The translations under genes and the position numbers were made by a program. The notes under the pieces are model-generated. The model was given only the letters and a program-made list of their open reading frames with translations. It made no database searches and was not told the DNA's origin. A stretch of DNA of 60,000 bases. Origin: Membranipora membranacea (Eukaryota; Bryozoa; Gymnolaemata; Cheilostomatida; Membraniporidae). Below are positions 1-10,252 of this stretch, in pieces (positions within the stretch are counted from its first letter, which is position 1; each line of letters opens with the position of its first letter). Location: NCBI GenBank assembly GCA_914767715.1, contig OU612072.1, forward strand, positions 24,430,001 through 24,490,000, written 5' to 3'.

Positions 1-1520
1 TAGAATGAAACAAGGCTGAAAAAAGATGTTTGAAAGTTGCTGGGCAATTTTCTTACTCTATAGACACGATTGATAGCAACTAAAACCACTTATGATTCTG
101 GTCACATCCACTTCTAAGTAACTGCTTTATTAATACGATTTTAGAAATTAAGTAATACTTTATATTTACTATTTGTAGTATTGTTACTGTTAAAATAAGT
201 GTAATGCATTGTTTTGTTCATTATAGTATTGATTAAATTTCCCTGATTCCTACACATCTGTATACCACAAGGGAATGTCATATTTCAACATAAATCACAT
301 TCCTGCTCTCTTGACAGCTGACTTACAGTCTCTTTTTCTCCCCTACTATTTCGCACACCAGTAATATTGTTTTTCGCTCTGCGCTGTCTGATCATGGCAA
401 AGAATGTGCTGTGCACCTTTATCTTAGAGTTGCACATCTGGCCCTCACAGCTAATCCCTCGAACTTTTCTTCCTGCATCCCTTTCAAGCTATATTTAATC
501 CTTCCTACTTTGTGACCTAGTTGATAAATCACAAGCAGATTCTTAAAATTTCCAAAAAATAGGCTGAGAGTCATGAATAGTGTGACTCTTACTAGATTTG
601 ACGAATATGATCTGATTCACCTTTATATGCAAAGAACATTAGTTAGTGCTAAAAAATTCTATCGCTTTGTTTGGATGTCACACGGGACTAGAAAAGTTTT
701 GCAGCTTACCAAGGGAGATAAATGCCAGTTAAGTATACTAACTATTCAGTCATGACTGCATCATTCCCATGCAGTTTAGAGCCTAAATATGATTTAAGGT
801 AATAGATAAGGGTTATACTCTTCAATATAATAATATTGAAATGAAAATTAGGACATTCAATGTCAATCAGTCAACAATATAAGTTTGAATGCAACTGTAC
901 AACGTAGAAAGTACCTGAGCAATTTTCTCACACTGAAAACACAATTGAAAGTAACTAGAACCATTTAGGATTCTGGTTACATTTCAAGAAACTGCTTAAT
1001 TAATGAACTTATTGGAAAAATGCGGCACAATTTATTGACTGTATAGCATTGATAAAGATTTACGGATCGATGGTAAAATACATAACATTCTCTTCGGTGA
1101 GATAACTCAGGCAAGCTGCTTGACAAAAGTCAAGGGTCAGCTATTTATGATTCTGAACCTGGTGGAGCAATCAAAGACGAGAAATTTGGTCGACCAACCA
1201 TACATAAAGAGCCATACACCTGTTTAGGGTCAGATATGTTCATCTAATCCATATAATATATCATGTCTGTATAGTATTTATGTCAAAACTGGCTGAGGCT
1301 TTGCCCGGAACTGCTCACAATGTGCTACTGAGTATTAATTGAACAGGTTTTCTGCTGAATTAATTAAAAAATATACAAACAAAAATAGATAAATAAGATG
1401 TGTATGAATTAATGATTCATACACATCATGCTGTCTACCTGCTCCATATCGATCCTGATAATCTAACTGTAGGTATATTAAATGATTATAACTCATAACA
1501 TAAAAATATTTCTTTTCCAG
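1..1520. other. Non-coding stretch upstream of the LRR exons
   Basis: No exon can be supported here. The stretch holds an imperfect direct repeat: about 35-160 resembles about 905-1015 (shared words such as gagcaattttct, aactaga/aactaaa, gattctggt, aactgctt). It also has a short hairpin at 1397-1427 (13-base arms gatgtgtatgaat/attcatacacatc). It is probably intron of an LRR gene that starts outside the window, because the first LRR exon begins in phase 2 and has no start codon of its own. Confidence 0.5.
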
Positions 1521-1661
1521 TATCTGCTTACTGCCTGCACTAGAGGTGTTAAAGTTATCAGGTAATAATAAACTTCAGACATTACCTGATGATATAGGAA
1601 GAATGCAGTCACTAAAGGAGCTAAGCGCTGCAAATTGTGATCTGACTCAATTACCTGACAG
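1521..1661 (+). CDS. LRR exon 1 (two leucine-rich repeats)
   Basis: This 141-base exon follows acceptor tcttttccag and precedes donor gtgaga. It is read from the second base, with the first base completing a split codon. It encodes two LRR units: LxxLxxLKLSGNNKLQTLPD and a second ending CDLTQLPD. Leu/Pro spacing is that of the SHOC2/ROCO-type 23-24-residue repeat, a protein-interaction horseshoe. Both ends are in phase 2, so the exon can be duplicated or skipped without breaking the frame. The parent protein cannot be named because its N-terminus lies upstream. Confidence 0.75.
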
Positions 1662-1786
1662 GTGAGAATTCTCTTAATTGTTAGTCCTATGCTTATGACA
1701 CATCAGTGACATCACTTACTAAGAGCTAGCTATACAACATTATTGGAACCTACAGACATCACCTGATTATTGAGATTGACAAAGGT

Positions 1787-1845
1787 GACTGAAAAATTTA
1801 GATGTGTCCGGCTGTGGCCTGACATATTGACATCCTAGCTGAGTA
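1787..1845 (+). pseudogene. Decayed LRR half-exon
   Basis: In intron DNA after LRR exon 1 one frame reads LKNLDVSGCGLTY and then meets TGA. This matches the second half of the neighbouring 141-base LRR exons, including the CxLT motif. The first LRR of the exon is unrecognisable and there is no good acceptor. It is best read as a relic of a further tandem exon duplicate. Confidence 0.45.
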
Positions 1846-2519
1846 TTTTCTTTATGATCAGTAACATGATAGATGATGATGTTATGTGCAAACAATAACT
1901 TTGCAAGGAATTACAGAATTTAAAATTTGACGCAATAAAACTCAGATAAAGATAATTTTAACGATTCATTATCGTTAGGCTTTCAGTTTAGTGGATTTTG
2001 TGACTTGGGATCTTACTGATGTAACTCAGACTATTGTCAATCAATGTATAACCTTTATTGATGAGCTTTACTGAGATTATTACCGTGAAATCTAAAAAGA
2101 TTAACACAAACAATGACTATATATAAAAGCATTACACAGGTTCTCAGAAGCTGCAACAAATACACTCCTCGACACAATACTGCTCCCTTGATCCCCTGTT
2201 TGAAGAGTAAATTAATCTATTGTTCCCCGAAATTGGACTGCACCTAATCCTGCAGATGAGAGCAGTGACAGCTAGTTTGGAGTTGAAACGAGTCTCCAGC
2301 ATAAGCTGGTCAAACAAAAGAACTTTTAATTTGAATACATAATAAATGGGTTTGTTACGTAATGAATTTTATTGTGTTTTTGTTAAGCTGATGAATAATC
2401 TTTTCAATCAATACATCAAATGGATTAGAAGAGGCATGTTATAATTCGGTGAGGTCTAGCTTGATATGGCTGTAGACATCTGATTATTTACTCCTCACAT
2501 CAAAATATTTATATTCTAG

Positions 2520-2660
2520 TATCTGGTCACTGGCAGCTCTAGAGGAGTTAGATATATCATGTAATGAGAATCTACAGACATTACCTAAGGTGATAGGCAC
2601 GATGAGGTCACTTAGGAAGCTGAATGTTCAGGGGTGTAGCTTAACACAATTACCTGCCAG
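2520..2660 (+). CDS. LRR exon 2 (two leucine-rich repeats)
   Basis: Again exactly 141 bases, phase 2 at both ends, between acceptor atattctag and donor gtgagt. It encodes two LRRs with the same pattern as exon 1 (LEELDISCNENLQTLPK, then LRKLNVQGCSLTQLPA). Joining exon 1 to exon 2 restores a Ser codon (ag+t) at the seam. The two exons are clear tandem duplicates. Confidence 0.78.
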
Positions 2661-3533
2661 GTGAGTGATGGCTTCTCACTAGAAGGATAAATAACTTACA
2701 GATATTGGTGATCAGTCGGTATGACCTTTATGCCATTCATGAGTGTTATTAGCACTAATGCGTTATAACTTTAACAGATCGTAATTCAGATGATCTGGAG
2801 TATAATTTTATCCTGACAACAATTTTTTTTTTTTTGCATATTTCATGGATGAAATATAAAAATGAGTGATTTTTATTTCTCAAAATACTTTATTTCACCC
2901 GAAATCAACATCTAGTCAACAGTGCTTGTCTGTGATTGGTCTATATGTAAAAGTGTATTTCTGTAGTCTATGAGAGAGATTTTGTGAAAAAAATGTGACA
3001 GTTTCTTTATCAGTGATATTTTGTTCCGATTCTTACAAAACAAGCAGAATCAAGTTACAATTTTTTTTCACCTAGACATAAAATAGCACAAATTATAATT
3101 TCGAGTTACCTGCTTTACAAGGATTTATCTTCCATCAGTTTACTGGTCAAGGTTTAATGTTTTTAGCATGATAAAAATAGGTGAAACATGTACAGTGTCA
3201 GTCACTTAGTTAAAAAAACACTGAATTAGATAAGCGGGGTTAGCAGCTATGTTTATGATTGCTATAATTGAAAAATAATATAATACTTGCTGTCTGTCAA
3301 TGATGTGCATGCACCAACAGGATTCGAATTAACCAGCTCACACTGCTTATTGCATTCATCATTGTGTTATTTGTATTGAAATCCGATTTTATTTTCAACA
3401 AGAAAATTGTGATTATCAGAAGGAGTTGCCTGATTTGTTGATCAGTAAAATGCTGCATTTATACCTGAACTACATAAATGCATAATAATTATTGCACAAA
3501 AACAAATTAAAACATTGAGTTTTCTCTCTACAG

Positions 3534-3683
3534 CATCACAAAGATGACATCTCTGAAGCAGCTCAACTTATCCACTAATGAAATACTTGGAAGAGATGAC
3601 CAGCTGAGTCAGGCACTGTCAACACTGCCTAATCTAGAGATACTAGATCTAAGCAGGTGTGGGCTGAATAAGATACCAGAAAG
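3534..3683 (+). CDS. LRR exon 3
   Basis: A 150-base exon with acceptor tctctacag and donor gtaacg, phase 2 at both ends. It encodes about two LRRs (MTSLKQLNLSTNEILG... and LPNLEILDLSRCGLNKIPE). It is 9 bases longer than exons 1 and 2, with the extra residues between the two repeats. The splice seam (ag+c) again gives Ser. Confidence 0.75.
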
Positions 3684-3865
3684 GTAACGTGTTATCTTTT
3701 TATGGAATATTGTTTGAAATTGTAGATCTATTTCACTTTGTAGTTTGCAGTTTAACTACAATTACATTGTCAGAAGAGAGTTGATGAGACAATGGCAAGA
3801 TCCGTAACAATCAGATGCAGTGGGTATCTGCTTATGATCGTTCACATGAATTATTCTTTCTTCAG

Positions 3866-3970
3866 TATCTGCTCACTGACAGCTCTAAAGGAGTTAGATG
3901 TGTCGTTAAATAATGATCTGCTGATAATACCTGAACCTGAAGGGTGCCATCAAATTCGTTTACCTGTCAG
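3866..3970 (+). CDS. LRR exon 4, shortened
   Basis: Acceptor ttcttcag, donor gtgagt, phase 2 at both ends, 105 bases. The first LRR (LTALKELDVSLNNDLLIIPE) is good. The second is reduced to a short stretch ending IRLPV. Compared with the 141-base siblings it lacks 36 bases (12 codons), so the frame is kept. This could be a capping repeat or early decay. Confidence 0.65.
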
Positions 3971-6695
3971 GTGAGTATGTTCCTCATGTTTAGTATTGTG
4001 ATTGTGAAGATAATGAAAATGATACAACGCATCATGATTATTATAGTATGTATATCGGTTACACATATGTTAATCTAAGTGTTGAGTTGGTACTTTACAA
4101 TATGAAATATTTTTGAAATTAAGAACAATTGACAGCAAAGAGTGACAAAGCCCTTTTGAGCGAACTGTGATAATCATTTCTCGTCTATCATTTTTTGGCA
4201 TCTCTCAAGGCCTGAGCACACAATAGGCTATGAAATTCTTCTCTCATTGCTATTGCCCATAATAGTTACAGAGTACATCAGTAAACCGTAACGCACTGAT
4301 GGATACTCTTCAACGTACACGGATCTTATGGGTTTTGATGACAAACTCAATGTATGTGTATTCTTACCAATCAAATGCTTTGTTGTGAATATTAATGAGG
4401 TCAATCAATCACGTCTCAGTGGCCAAAATCTAGTGGTAGCTAAGTTGCTAAGGTGTGGTGGTGGGAAAATGGTCCCTGCTAACATGGGGTTGTGCGACCA
4501 ACCGAAAACATAGCTACAACGTGTTTACCCCAATGTAGCAACGATATAGCAACGCGTTAACCGTGTAGTACTCTTGGGATCATCCCTTCCTTTCAATATA
4601 ATAATAATGGTAATTTGAGTAGACATTTTCTTTAATAGGCGTATAATGCAGAATTGCCACCAGAATTGCGTTGGGCATAGTCCTGAAAGTATTAAAATCA
4701 CTAAGATCAATACAGTCCTATGAGGCTGTGACTGCTTCACAAGTGCGGAATTAGGAGAGCATTTTTTTTACAGCAGTGTAATTCTCTTTTGATGTCCAAC
4801 ATTTTTTATGACCTTGATGAACAGCCACACAAGCATAAAACATGCTGATTTATAAATATATAAAACATGATTAAAGGTTGCTAATTTACCGGGTCTGCAT
4901 GTTCAGATTTACTCATAGAAAAGTCACCTCAATAAACCTGATAACCTGGCCGCTCGCGACCACGTGCCCACTGGGTGTGTAATCAACTGATCAATGACCG
5001 ATGAAACTCCTATATATGCGCAGTCAACTACTAGTCATGGGTTGTTTAAGTGCTCAAACAGTGCAAGATGCTGGTAGAGGCATTTCATTATTAACCCCTT
5101 TCTCCCCTCTGTTTATGTATATACCATACAGTGCCGGAGTTATGGCCACCTTCTTTGTGGTGAGACAACTAATAAATTGCTAGCTAGACAACTCCTGCCA
5201 CAAAACAGTATATATTAGTAAACCATATAATTCCTCAACCTTACCAAATTTTGGAAGGAAAAATGTATTGTCATCCCAAGTCAGAATCGAGCAATCCTGG
5301 GAACTTGTCAGCATATTGGTATGATGGATATGAAACAATATGTCTTGATTGCCTATGCAAACTATCCATTAGCTTGCTTAAAACCTTTTTCTCTTGTATG
5401 ACCAGTCTTTTTATCTAGCTTCATCTCAATTTTTGCGAAATGTTTGAAGATATCCTCTTTAATCATGGTGCCATAAGTCTCGCACTGTAGGGTATGTACT
5501 TAAACGGAGGGGAGAAAGTGTTTGATAATGAAATGCCTCTACCGGCATCTTCAACTGTTTTAGCACTTAAACTGAGTCATGGGAATACTCCGTATCAACA
5601 ATACTGAGCTAATCCAGTTATTGAACCCATACAGATAGCTAATACATTTGAGTTACGGGCCGAATACACAACATTTTGCTCAAGCCTTTATGTGTAAGGT
5701 TAGCACATATATTGTTATACACATAGAATGCCCGCAAGAGTGATAATCATATACAACCGCATACCTTGGAGTCCTAGATATAAGAGAGCTCCTATAAGTA
5801 TCGTAGTTCCCGCCGTGTGATGTCACAACCTCAGGTCACTATACAATTCAAGAGCAGACAAGTCTCACATCATGTGTTGGACAGATATAAACCATATACT
5901 AGCGGTATTACACATGTAATGTTTAATATCTACATTTTTATTTACATCCTTTTACACCATTATATTTAGTATGGCGTCCATGGCAGGCCTGCAGTGGATA
6001 GTGATTGAGGTAGACATACTGAGACCTTTACCTGACTGGATAGGTAAATCCATTTTCTTATTGCTCAAGTATTGCTCTCTTCCATATTTATCATATTTTA
6101 AGAAGTTCCTCATGTATCTTTGAGAGGGATGTTTGTTTAATTGTCCCACTTTCAGCCCCCTTGATGTATCTTAATTGTAAACCCTTAGTATGATCAAACA
6201 AGGAATCAGGATCGGTCTCATGGTTGAAAGTACAGTCTTGTGATCTTTGAAGTCCATATTCAATTCCCAATATCCCAGATTTATTTTCTGTCAATATTGC
6301 CATCAAATATGATTCCTGTCTGGAGTTTATCTTAATTGGTGAGATATCCCTGTTTCAAGGCGACTTCCCTTATGAAATTTTGGTTGTATCAATGGCATAC
6401 AATTGTTTTGTTTCGCATGCAAAGTGATTCCAATTCCCGTCTTGTTTGAGGAAAGTAAGTTAAACCTTGGGTTTCAATCACAAAAGGTGGGCAATCCACC
6501 ATAAATCATATTGATGTTTCATAAAATTCAGGGGACTATTGATTTTGGAAAATTGATGGGTGACACATCATTACCAATCCATGAGCTCAAACGCAAATGG
6601 TGTGGACTTTTGAAAACCATTGGAAAATTGGAGAATTTATGCACTGCCTCTTTTTGATATCAGTAATCACACACAACTGCATAACTCCATTGCAG
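3971..6695. other. Intron or intergenic stretch with a foldback element
   Basis: No exon could be supported between LRR exon 4 (leaves in phase 2) and module exon A1 (enters in phase 1). A phase-converting exon is needed if all are one gene, and I did not find it. The main structure is the inverted repeat at 5035-5584, listed separately. Confidence 0.4.
5035..5584. repeat. Foldback/MITE-like inverted repeat
   Basis: The left arm (about 5035-5150) and right arm (about 5464-5584) are reverse complements with scattered mismatches. For example the left has ggtagaggcatttcattatt and the right carries the complement of ggtagaggcatttcattatc. Arms are about 115-120 bases and the spacer about 310 bases. 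No transposase reading frame lies inside. This is the form of a non-autonomous foldback or MITE element. Confidence 0.75.
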
Positions 6696-6817
6696 GTATA
6701 AAAGAAGATAGGATCGGACGCAGCGTAGCTTATGTGAGACCTACAAAATCATCCATGGATAAAAATTTCATGACAGCAGTGACACAAGATGAGACTACAA
6801 CACATCCCGGAGAGGAA
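6696..6817 (+). CDS. Module exon A1 (donor degenerate)
   Basis: Acceptor ccattgcag; the exon enters in phase 1 and reads IKEDRIGRSVAYVRPTKSSM and onward to THPGE. It aligns along its length with exon A2 (9570-9688; shared TAVT/SAVT, THPGE). A2 ends at a GC donor (gag|gcaagt); here the matching position is gag|gaaagt, which is neither GT nor GC. The copy may be skipped, use a rare donor, or be dead. The sequence is polar and Thr/Ser-rich, probably a disordered linker. Confidence 0.45.
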
Positions 6818-7280
6818 AGTTATTTTGCTCATTCAGTTGTGAATTTATGAGACTAACATTCTGAAATTTTCTGAATTCCATGAAAGCGTAAAAAATCACA
6901 TGCATGATCTAATTCCTCCAACATGAACATGTTAGATGCAAATGAACACCATAGTTAAGACACAATCCTCCGATAAATGGACTCATGGCATGTGATAAAT
7001 TAGATCACCAGTTGACAAAACGATCGACCGGGTAGTACACAGCAAAATATTAGTAGGTCTCAGTAATGTTCTCAGAACTTACTCCAATCTGTTGGGGTAC
7101 TGGAATTTGAGCATTGGAAAAGTTGTTAATGAATGGGTGACGGCACCTGTGATTTCACTTGCTTGCTTCAATAAAAACTAAGTAAGCAAATTTTTTGAAA
7201 ACTGACAGCATCTTGATCTCTTTTTCACTCAAACTAACAATCGTTTTATTATTATGCGTAATTATTTTTGTTTATTATAG

Positions 7281-7359
7281 GCTAGCACAGCGGGCACCAA
7301 GCCTAAAATTTATCCACCGAAGTATCAAAATCAAGCATCCGTCGTGACAACTACTGCAG
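7281..7359 (+). CDS. Module exon B1
   Basis: Acceptor tttattatag, donor gtgaac, 79 bases, phase 0 in and phase 1 out. It encodes a short polar peptide (ASTAGTKPKIYPPKYQNQAS...). It is one of three homologous B exons; B2 is at 10177 and B3 at 15539. The upstream intron ends are also alike (caatc...ttatag). Confidence 0.55.
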
Positions 7360-8283
7360 GTGAACTCTTTATTTCACAAATGTATTATCGAGTAGTTTAA
7401 TGACTGTTTTATGAGCTTGAATTTGAGTGTTAGATCAGAGTTGGGTACTCTCTAGCTCATACAGCTGAGTGAAACAGATAAGTTATGTTTGGTTCAGCAT
7501 TTGCACCATGTCAAAAAATTCATGGGGACATTGTTTGGGAAATAATTTCAGTATTGGGATGCTAATTTTTCATAGATTTCTGTTTTGATGACAGTTTTTT
7601 TCTGGAATTCTACAGTAGGAGGTTCAGATATAGCCATTTTGATACTTCTGGAAGATTCAATAAAGAATAATTGCAGGGTGCCATCCAATAATTATGATGG
7701 TGAAGCTTATATAAGCCAGCTTCATATGTCCTGGCATATAGAAAACTGCCTCTTAGCATAATAATGCTGTTTTTTATGCTATATTTCAACCTAGAACTAT
7801 CATACACACAACTATTCACATATCACACATGTACCATATTAGATAGATTGTTATAACACTTAATAACACTTAATCTTAAAACTTTGCTGCCGTTAGAAAT
7901 GTATCCAGCTTTGACAAAGGTTTCTAAAGAGAATTCTTCAGCATCCAAAATTCATGATCCATTCACTGCACAGATAACTCCTCTTAATTCTCTTTTAAAT
8001 ATTTATTGACAACAATCTTCATGATTGAAAGGGTGTTTTCCGAAAGTGCCAGACCAAGCAAAACAACAAGAAAATGAAAGAAGAAAAATGGAAGTGAGAC
8101 ATAGACGGCTCGGAAGAATACACCAAAAACAAGAGATGATGATGTCTTAAACATGCAATAGATAAATGTGTGTTGTCTGAATGCCTTCAAATTGTTTGAA
8201 GACCTGATGTGTTGCAATTGCCTCAACAGGTAAACAAACAAAGAATGCTAGGTTAAATGTTTATGTTAAACTATTTATTTCAG

Positions 8284-8400
8284 AAAACTTGCAGAGGAAT
8301 GACAATACAGCAGCAAATGGCACTATATGTGAAATCTGTACATTCACAAGGCCACTACATACATTGAAATGCAAGCACCTCCTCTGTGGAAATTGTATTT
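8284..8400 (+). CDS. RING finger exon, N-terminal half
   Basis: Acceptor tttatttcag, donor gtaagt, 117 bases, phase 1 at both ends. It encodes the first six zinc ligands of a C3HC4 RING: CEIC, then ten residues, then CKHLLCGNC. RING domains recruit ubiquitin-charged E2 enzymes, so the protein is a likely E3 ubiquitin ligase. The open frame running past the donor is intron read-through. The last two Cys pairs are on the next exon. The style is closest to TRIM-type RINGs, but no B-box is visible. Confidence 0.75.
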
Positions 8401-8643
8401 GTAAGTTTAATTCAGTTCACAAGTCACATTTGTTAGAGATCCTCATCGACAACTCCCCCTTAGCCCTTTCTCAAATAAAGAACTGGATTTTTTATCTAAT
8501 TTAAACACTGTTTGTAGCCCTAAAGATGGCTTCACTCCTTTATTCACCATGGATAGAGCATATCTTGAATTTGAAATTGAAAGATTATTCAATTCTCGGA
8601 ATGTCATAATCACATTCACATGTGACATAATGGTTATTTTCAG

Positions 8644-8736
8644 CGGAAATAAAGAAAGCAAGCAATGAAGAACAACTATTTAAATGTCCGTACTGCAGAA
8701 AAGAGCATACAAATCAGGATCTGTCAGACTGTTATG
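8644..8736 (+). CDS. RING finger exon, C-terminal half
   Basis: Acceptor ttattttcag, donor gtatgc, 93 bases, phase 1 at both ends. It continues the RING as SEIKKASNEEQLFKCPYCRK, providing the final CPYC zinc pair, then a polar tail. Spliced to the previous exon it gives a complete C3HC4 finger of usual size. Both RING exons are phase 1-1, so the whole RING is a cassette that could be inserted without disturbing its neighbours. Confidence 0.75.
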
Positions 8737-9399
8737 GTATGCCAATAATCAACATTCAAAATATAATCTGAGCCATGACCAAAGATGAATACACTTCGCA
8801 ATTATCCCTGGGTACAAATAACTTCAATACAGAAACACGTCATAGTATAGTACCACCAGTTGATGCCTCTGCATTTACAAGGTTAACTTCAATACCGTAT
8901 TTAAGAACGGGAGCTAGGGAAATAAACCTTGATTTGTAGTTTTGTGGACAAATCTAAAAAAAAAGCCTAGTTTTCTTCATTGGTTATCAATGTAGTTTGT
9001 TCAAGGCTGCCTAGTAATGTTTTAGCATTATAGAAGGTGTCATTTGCTAATTTGTTCGCGTGTTTTACGGAAGTTTTAACCATCTTCCATTTTTCCAGCA
9101 TAAACTTGTGATACAGAAAATGGTCTGCATGGCTTCTCATTAAAATTTTCAGATTGAAACAGAAACAGCTAATTTAACAGTAATGAGAAAATATTGGAAT
9201 TTAATATTTATTAATATAATAACTTAAAATTTATTTGATGGTCTTTAACCACTTGATAATTGAAAGCTGTTCCTTCTGGTTCGCTTTCTTGTTCAGCACC
9301 TTAAATATGTTTAAGGAAATGCTAAGTCATGATTTACGGCGGCGCCGCACACATCCAATTTATGACATTCATTGTTTTTGCAGTTTGTTTCACTTGCAG

Positions 9400-9462
9400 A
9401 TAAACCTGTGGCAAATAAATCTGTACAGACTGAACTTTTTCAATGTTCTAATCATTCAACTG
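9400..9462 (+). CDS. Possible small exon between RING and module A2
   Basis: After acceptor cacttgcag a 63-base segment reads KPVANKSVQTELFQCSNHST, phase 1 at both ends. It would fit the chain between the second RING exon and A2. The donor (ctg|gttttt) is weak and the segment is short, so this is only a candidate. Confidence 0.3.
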
Positions 9463-9569
9463 GTTTTTTTCCGCAGGCAATCACTGACACAGACCAAACC
9501 AGACAAACACAAACCTTATCTACTATTTCTCACTCCTGGCTCACACACAGCTCCATATCTTTCTTGCAG

Positions 9570-9688
9570 GAATAAAAGAACACTTGTCCGGAGATGAGAC
9601 AGCTGATGTGAAACCCACAGAACCAGCTGTTGAAAACAAAACAATATCAGCAGTGACACCTGAGGACGTTGTCACACATCCTGGGGAG
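9570..9688 (+). CDS. Module exon A2 (GC donor)
   Basis: Acceptor tttcttgcag, phase 1 in, phase 0 out, 119 bases. It encodes a Thr/Glu-rich segment ending VVTHPGE, clearly homologous to A1. The best donor is gag|gcaagt, a GC-AG intron that otherwise fits the donor consensus well. The downstream partner is B2. Confidence 0.55.
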
Positions 9689-10176
9689 GCAAGTAACTTT
9701 GCTTATTAAATGGATAAGTAGTGAATAAAATAAAACCGCCCTTATCATTTTACCATGTACAAATTCATAACCTCCTAACACGTTCTGATTAGGTTCTTAT
9801 ATTTCATGTCCTAAAAGAGATGAATGATATGAATGCACAATACAGCACACTTGAGAATAACACAATGTTTAGATAAAAAATGAGAAACCAGGATAGTTTG
9901 ATATAAATGCTGTCATGTTTTACACAAGACCCACCTTCACACAGTCCTTGTCACTCATATGTAGGTGTGCGTAGGGCCTCAAACTTTTTCTGGATTGTTG
10001 ATAACAGCTTTCTATTGCCAACTGCATCCTCATAAATGTGGAGATGATGAAATGGCAACACCATCAAATCAGAAAATGTCGAGGCCTTGAACTAGTAACA
10101 TGCGAAAGCAACAGAGTGACACTTGCTAGCTGAATGCTAACAATCATTAATCATAAAGAGTATTTGTCTGTTATAG

Positions 10177-10252
10177 GCCAGCATCTTTGGTATAGAGACT
10201 AAACCATCTAAGCCGAATGTAAAAGAACCGTCTTCCGTCTCCACAACTGAAG
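10177..10252 (+). CDS. Module exon B2
   Basis: Acceptor gtctgttatag, donor gtaggt, 76 bases, phase 0 in and phase 1 out. It encodes ASIFGIETKPSKPNVKEPSS and a short TTE tail, parallel to B1 and B3 (ASTAGTKPK..., VSDSGTTPK...). Confidence 0.6.

Noticed and set aside
4328-4513. 61-codon ORF between LRR exon 4 and the foldback element
   Set aside because: No domain, no phase match with neighbouring exons.
9235-9597. 120-codon plus-strand open frame before module A2
   Set aside because: It runs through an acceptor site and into exon A2 in the wrong frame; only a 63-base piece in another frame is a possible exon.
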